A stretch of DNA of 17,457 nt from Alphaproteobacteria bacterium (GTDB lineage: Bacteria > Pseudomonadota > Alphaproteobacteria > Puniceispirillales > Puniceispirillaceae). Below, in pieces: positions 14,119-17,457 of the stretch. The stretch covers positions 1 through 17,457 of the forward strand of contig WTHW01000051.1 of the NCBI GenBank assembly GCA_011526395.1, given 5' to 3'. Positions within the stretch are counted from its first letter, which is position 1. Each line of letters begins with the position of its first letter. The notes under the pieces are model-generated. The model was not told where the DNA came from and made no database searches. It was given only the letters and a program-made list of their open reading frames with translations. The position numbers and the translations under genes are program-made.

Positions 14119-14973
14119 CTATCTTTGACATTGAGGGCAATAAAAACTGGTGCGACCTGATTGCACAATCGCCTTTATGGGCGTCTTGCAACTTGTGCAT
14201 AGCTCACCATCTCTGCCATATACCAACAAGGATTGGACGAAATATCCAAGCTTACCATCTGGCTGTTTATGATCACGCAAGGATGTCCCCCCTTGTAAGA
14301 TAGCCTCTTCAAGCACCTTTTGTATGGCAGGAAGCAAGCGCGCCGCTCTTGCCCCTTTCACTGTATAGGCTTTTCTTTTGGGTGAAATGCCAGCGCGATG
14401 CAAAGCCTCGCATACATAGATATTGCCGAGACCTGCAATCTGCCTTTGATCCAATAAAAAAGATTTAATGGGCGATTTTGACTGCGCTAATGCTTGGTTT
14501 AGGTATGGCAAATCAACAATATCGCCAACTTGCAGAGTTTGATCTTCAATCGCAACAGGCTCAGGGCCCAACTGGGACATAGATGGATGCGCTGATAAAT
14601 CATCCAACAACACACTATCAACATAGCCAAATCTGCGTGGGTCATTCAGCGTGATATAATGGGTTTCTTGCCCGTTTGAGACTTGTAACTCAATATGATC
14701 ATGTGGCTTTGCATTTGGCTTGTGCGATGAAATTCGAACAGAGCCTGACATACCTAAGTGAAGCATGATGGCTTTCTCTTCGACAGCTATCACAATAATT
14801 TTGGCACGCCGTCCCACAAAGGATACTTTTTTATTGTGAAGATCATCGTAAAGAGATGAAGGTAGCGGCCAGCGCAAATCAGGTCGCCTAATATCGACAC
14901 CAACGATTCGCGCGCCAGTCATCACAGGTGCTAACGCGGCTCTAACAGTCTCTACTTCAGGTAGTTCTGGCAT
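14119..14973 (-). CDS. mutM: Formamidopyrimidine-DNA glycosylase (MutM/Fpg)
   Basis: A 284-residue bifunctional glycosylase and AP lyase that removes 8-oxoguanine and formamidopyrimidines. It starts MPELPEVE, with the catalytic N-terminal Pro2 and Glu3. Lys58 lies in the conserved RRAKI segment, Met75 in HLGMSG is a lesion-void-filling residue, and NDPRRFGYV near 110-118 supplies the others. The C-terminal zinc finger has two CxxC pairs (CTSC and CPQC), which favours Fpg over most Nei relatives. AAGAG lies 6 bases before the ATG. It is transcribed divergently from ubiE, a frequent pairing in this class. Confidence 0.96.
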   Translation of the reverse strand: MPELPEVETVRAALAPVMTGARIVGVDIRRPDLRWPLPSSLYDDLHNKKVSFVGRRAKIIVIAVEEKAIMLHLGMSGSVRISSHKPNAKPHDHIELQVSNGQETHYITLNDPRRFGYVDSVLLDDLSAHPSMSQLGPEPVAIEDQTLQVGDIVDLPYLNQALAQSKSPIKSFLLDQRQIAGLGNIYVCEALHRAGISPKRKAYTVKGARAARLLPAIQKVLEEAILQGGTSLRDHKQPDGKLGYFVQSLLVYGRDGELCTSCKTPIKAIVQSGRTSFYCPQCQR

Positions 14974-15053
14974 GTTTGACTCTTGCTTGTTTGCGACGCT
15001 CTCATTGCATTTAGCTCATCTGTGGACTAAATCAAAGACACAAGAGACATATT

Positions 15054-15083
15054 GTGACTATTATCGAAGATGATGGCTATAAT
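15054..15083 (+). promoter_or_regulatory. Probable ubiE-ubiB promoter
   Basis: A perfect TATAAT lies at 15078-15083. A partial -35, GTGACT (15054-15059), is 18 bases upstream. Transcription would start near 15090, so ATG 15070 would lie outside the mRNA and ATG 15121 would be the start of ubiE. Confidence 0.45.
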
Positions 15084-15120
15084 GTTATCATCTCAAGCCG
15101 ACGGAATACGAGACCCCATT

Positions 15121-15927
15121 ATGACAGATCGCCTGAACGATATTTCTGACAAGACACGCGCACAAACTGACATGGCATCAGACGCAAAATCTGATGAGAT
15201 TGATTTCGGCTTTCAGTCAGTGCCACGCGATCAAAAAGAATCGCTTGTCAAAAATGTCTTTAATTCAGTGGCTAAAAATTACGACATTATGAATGATTTG
15301 ATGTCTATGGGCGTACACCGTTTGTGGAAAGATGCACTCATGGATTGGCTCGCACCACAACCAAATCAGACCCTTATGGATTTGGCAGGTGGGACTGGCG
15401 ATGTTGCTTTGCGTTTTTTAAAACGCGGCGGCGGGAATGTTCATATTGTCGATATTAACGAGGAAATGCTCCAAGCTGGTAAAGCGCGCGCTGTCATGCG
15501 TCCTTATCAAGACAGGTTATCTTGGATTGTTGGTAACGCAGAATCACTACCGCTAGAGACAGCATCTGTTGATAGAGCAACCATCGCATTTGGTTTGCGC
15601 AATGTAACAAACCGTGATGTCGCCTTATCAGAGATATATCGCGTCTTAAAGCCGGGCGGTCGCTTTTGCTGTCTTGAGTTCTCTTCAGTTGATAACCCGC
15701 TCTTGTCAAAAATTTATGATGAATGGTCTTTCAAGATTCTGCCAAAAATGGGCGAGCTTGTTGCCAAAGATAGGGACTCATATCAATATCTTGTCGAATC
15801 AATCCGCCAATTCCCAGATCAATATGAATTGGCAGATATGATGGTTACAGCAGGCTTTGCACAAGTGCGATACCGCAATTTATCAGGAGGTATTGCGGCA
15901 ATACATTCTGGCTGGAAACTTGACTGA
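15121..15927 (+). CDS. ubiE: Ubiquinone/menaquinone C-methyltransferase UbiE
   Basis: A 268-residue SAM-dependent methyltransferase that C-methylates the demethoxy-quinol intermediate in ubiquinone synthesis. It has the family block VAKNYDIMNDLMSMGVHRLWK, SAM motif I MDLAGGTGDVAL, the RVLKPGGRFCCLEFS motif and the C-terminal YLVESIRQFPDQ block. The frame could begin at ATG 15070 (285 residues), but the TATAAT at 15078 and the family length favour 15121. The N-terminal 40 residues are polar and not conserved. It ends in TGA, whose last base is the A of the ubiB ATG, so the two are translationally coupled. Confidence 0.94.
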   Translation: MTDRLNDISDKTRAQTDMASDAKSDEIDFGFQSVPRDQKESLVKNVFNSVAKNYDIMNDLMSMGVHRLWKDALMDWLAPQPNQTLMDLAGGTGDVALRFLKRGGGNVHIVDINEEMLQAGKARAVMRPYQDRLSWIVGNAESLPLETASVDRATIAFGLRNVTNRDVALSEIYRVLKPGGRFCCLEFSSVDNPLLSKIYDEWSFKILPKMGELVAKDRDSYQYLVESIRQFPDQYELADMMVTAGFAQVRYRNLSGGIAAIHSGWKLD

Positions 15928-17456
15928 TGATCTCTTCGGTGCTGTTAACAATAAAGCTCATACTAAGATTGCCAGCAATTTGTTGGCATCTTGGACGAGC
16001 TGGCGCCCTTCATCATCTTGGCCGAATCACCATTCTACCAGTTTGGCTTCGGCGCATTTTAACCATACTTGATAAAGCAATAACCTTCGGGCGCATTGAA
16101 ACAGATGCCGGCGTGGCACTATGTAATGCCTTGCAGCGTTTGGGACCTGGCTTCATCAAATTCGGTCAGGCGCTGTCTACAAGAGCAGATTTAATCGGCC
16201 CTGATTTGGCGCTTGGTCTCTCTGAGTTACAAGACAGACTTCCGCCTTTTTCACCAAGGATCGCGCGCAGGCAAGTTGAAAGAGCCTTATCAGCAAAGCT
16301 AGAAGATGTATTTGCTGAATTTGATGATAAACCAGTTGCCGCCGCATCAATCGCACAAGTTCATAAAGCAACTTTGCATAATGGTGATATTGTTGCTGTG
16401 AAATTATTGCGCCCAGATATTGCGCGCCGCATGCAAAAAGATGTCACTTTCTTTGAGGCTATGGCGAAGCTTGTCTCTCGTATCACGCCTGCCTTATCAC
16501 GCCTTCGCCTTGTCGCAGCTGTCGAGGAATTTCAACAATTATGTGAGATAGAACTCGATTTGCGTATGGAAGCCGCTGCCGGTGGCAGGCTCGCTGAAAA
16601 CCTTATCAATGACAAAGGGATACGTATCCCACGCATGTATCTTGAATATTGCGCACAAGATATGCTTGTCACGCAATGGGTTGATGGGTTGCGCCTTGAT
16701 GATGTTGAGGGGCTCATCGCACGTGGACATGATATTGATGCTCTTACAAATGCGGCAGCCTCAAGCTTTTTCAATCAAGTGTTCCGAGATGGTTATTTTC
16801 ACGCTGATATGCATCCCGGCAATGTATTTGTGGATAATGATGGGCTTCTCGTCCCGATTGATTTTGGCATTATGGGCCATCTTGCCCCTGAAGACAGATT
16901 ATTCCTGGGGCGCCTGATGATAGCTATCCTAGATCGCAATTATGATGAAGTCGCCAGGCTTCACGCAGATGCTGGCATGATAAGCCATAAAGTGCCTTTG
17001 CATTTATTCTCTCAAAATATCCGAGCGGTGATTGAACCTTTACTTGGTAAAATGCTTGGTGATGTATCGCTTGGCCAAATTATGGGACAAATTTTACGTA
17101 TCTCTAAGCGCTTTGATATCGAAGTCCAGCCACAATTCACATTACTGCAAAAAACAATCGTTATGGCAGAAGGTGTCGCTCGCCAGCTGAATCCAAAAGC
17201 GGATATGTGGGAATTATCACGGCCGCTTGCTGCTGAATGGGTGCAATCACAAACAAATCCTGAAAAGCTTATCAAAGATGCTAGCGCTCAAATCATGCGC
17301 TTTGCGACCTTGTTGCCAAAGTGGCTAGATAAGTTGGAAGAGCAAGATAAACCAATCACACAAGCGCCAGAGCCAAAACGTGCAAACATAGCCTCTTTCA
17401 CAACAGGCGCTGCCTTTATTGGAATTTTGTGGATTTTATATCATAATTTCCTATAA
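15927..17456 (+). CDS. ubiB: UbiB/ABC1 family atypical kinase for ubiquinone synthesis
   Basis: A 509-residue protein-kinase-like ATPase needed for ubiquinone synthesis, thought to help lipid precursors reach the membrane-bound enzymes. The family-specific KxGQ motif is in GPGFIKFGQALSTRADL (74-89), the Ala-rich loop is AAASIAQVHKA (138-148), the lysine block is VAVKLLRPD (156-164), the catalytic loop is HADMHPGNVF near 292-301, and the metal-binding motif is DFGIMG near 312-317. The C-terminus has one clear hydrophobic helix (SFTTGAAFIGILWILY), where many UbiB proteins have two. It is complete: TAA ends one base before the window edge. Confidence 0.95.
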   Translation: MISSVLLTIKLILRLPAICWHLGRAGALHHLGRITILPVWLRRILTILDKAITFGRIETDAGVALCNALQRLGPGFIKFGQALSTRADLIGPDLALGLSELQDRLPPFSPRIARRQVERALSAKLEDVFAEFDDKPVAAASIAQVHKATLHNGDIVAVKLLRPDIARRMQKDVTFFEAMAKLVSRITPALSRLRLVAAVEEFQQLCEIELDLRMEAAAGGRLAENLINDKGIRIPRMYLEYCAQDMLVTQWVDGLRLDDVEGLIARGHDIDALTNAAASSFFNQVFRDGYFHADMHPGNVFVDNDGLLVPIDFGIMGHLAPEDRLFLGRLMIAILDRNYDEVARLHADAGMISHKVPLHLFSQNIRAVIEPLLGKMLGDVSLGQIMGQILRISKRFDIEVQPQFTLLQKTIVMAEGVARQLNPKADMWELSRPLAAEWVQSQTNPEKLIKDASAQIMRFATLLPKWLDKLEEQDKPITQAPEPKRANIASFTTGAAFIGILWILYHNFL

Positions 17457-17457
17457 T

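Noticed and set aside
15040..15056. CACAA-N8-TTGTG inverted repeat between mutM and ubiE
   Set aside because: Arms of only 5 bases are expected by chance in AT-rich sequence.
1..17457. A genetic code with UGA read as tryptophan
   Set aside because: TGA ends ubiE (overlapping the ubiB start) and the small lipoprotein, and all other Trp positions in the window use TGG. One TGA in dnaA is not enough.
1..17457. CRISPR array, tRNA, rRNA, insertion sequence or prophage
   Set aside because: No regularly spaced repeats, no cloverleaf-like sequence and no transposase, integrase or phage protein were seen.

Overview
This window looks like chromosome from an alphaproteobacterium of moderate, fairly AT-rich base composition. 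The evidence is the gene content and order: rpsT, dnaA, dnaN, recF and gyrB run together, a divergent mutM / ubiE-ubiB pair lies beside them, a RegB/RegA-type redox two-component system is present, and homoserine sulfhydrylation goes through MetZ. The quinone-linked genes (ubiE, ubiB, and RegB with its quinone-site motif) point to a respiring organism. I cannot place it below class from sequence alone; an uncultured marine lineage is possible but is a guess.

Layout. From about 14,970 leftward every gene is on the minus strand: mutM, a small exported protein, rpsT, dnaA, dnaN, recF, gyrB, regB, regA, metZ, two EamA transporters, a small lipoprotein, a type II HAD hydrolase, and the start of an exported protein cut by the left edge. 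From about 15,120 rightward ubiE and ubiB are on the plus strand and overlap by one base; ubiB ends at the right edge. The divergence point and the dnaA cluster suggest the replication origin may be close, but I found no array of DnaA boxes. No rRNA, tRNA, CRISPR, insertion sequence or phage gene was recognised.

How the genes work together. DnaA (initiation), DnaN (sliding clamp), RecF (gap repair) and GyrB (supercoiling) form the replication block. RegB/RegA follows gyrB after 8 bases and may be partly co-transcribed with it. MetZ makes homocysteine, and the EamA transporter starting one base after its stop is probably co-expressed. UbiE and UbiB act in ubiquinone synthesis. MutM repairs oxidised guanine.

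The most striking observation is in dnaA. The gene is full length and well conserved, but codon 286, a conserved tryptophan position just after the arginine-finger region, reads TGA instead of TGG. The frame is unchanged, and every other tryptophan in the window uses TGG. A one-base sequencing error or a new mutation is the simplest reading; readthrough or a two-piece DnaA are alternatives. Second, five GANTC sites (CcrM methylation motif) fall within about 150 bases upstream of dnaA, and pairs lie upstream of gyrB and dnaN. Third, RegB carries His-Lys where the H-box normally has His-Glu. I do not see a clearly new multi-gene system here; most of the window is ordinary core chromosome.
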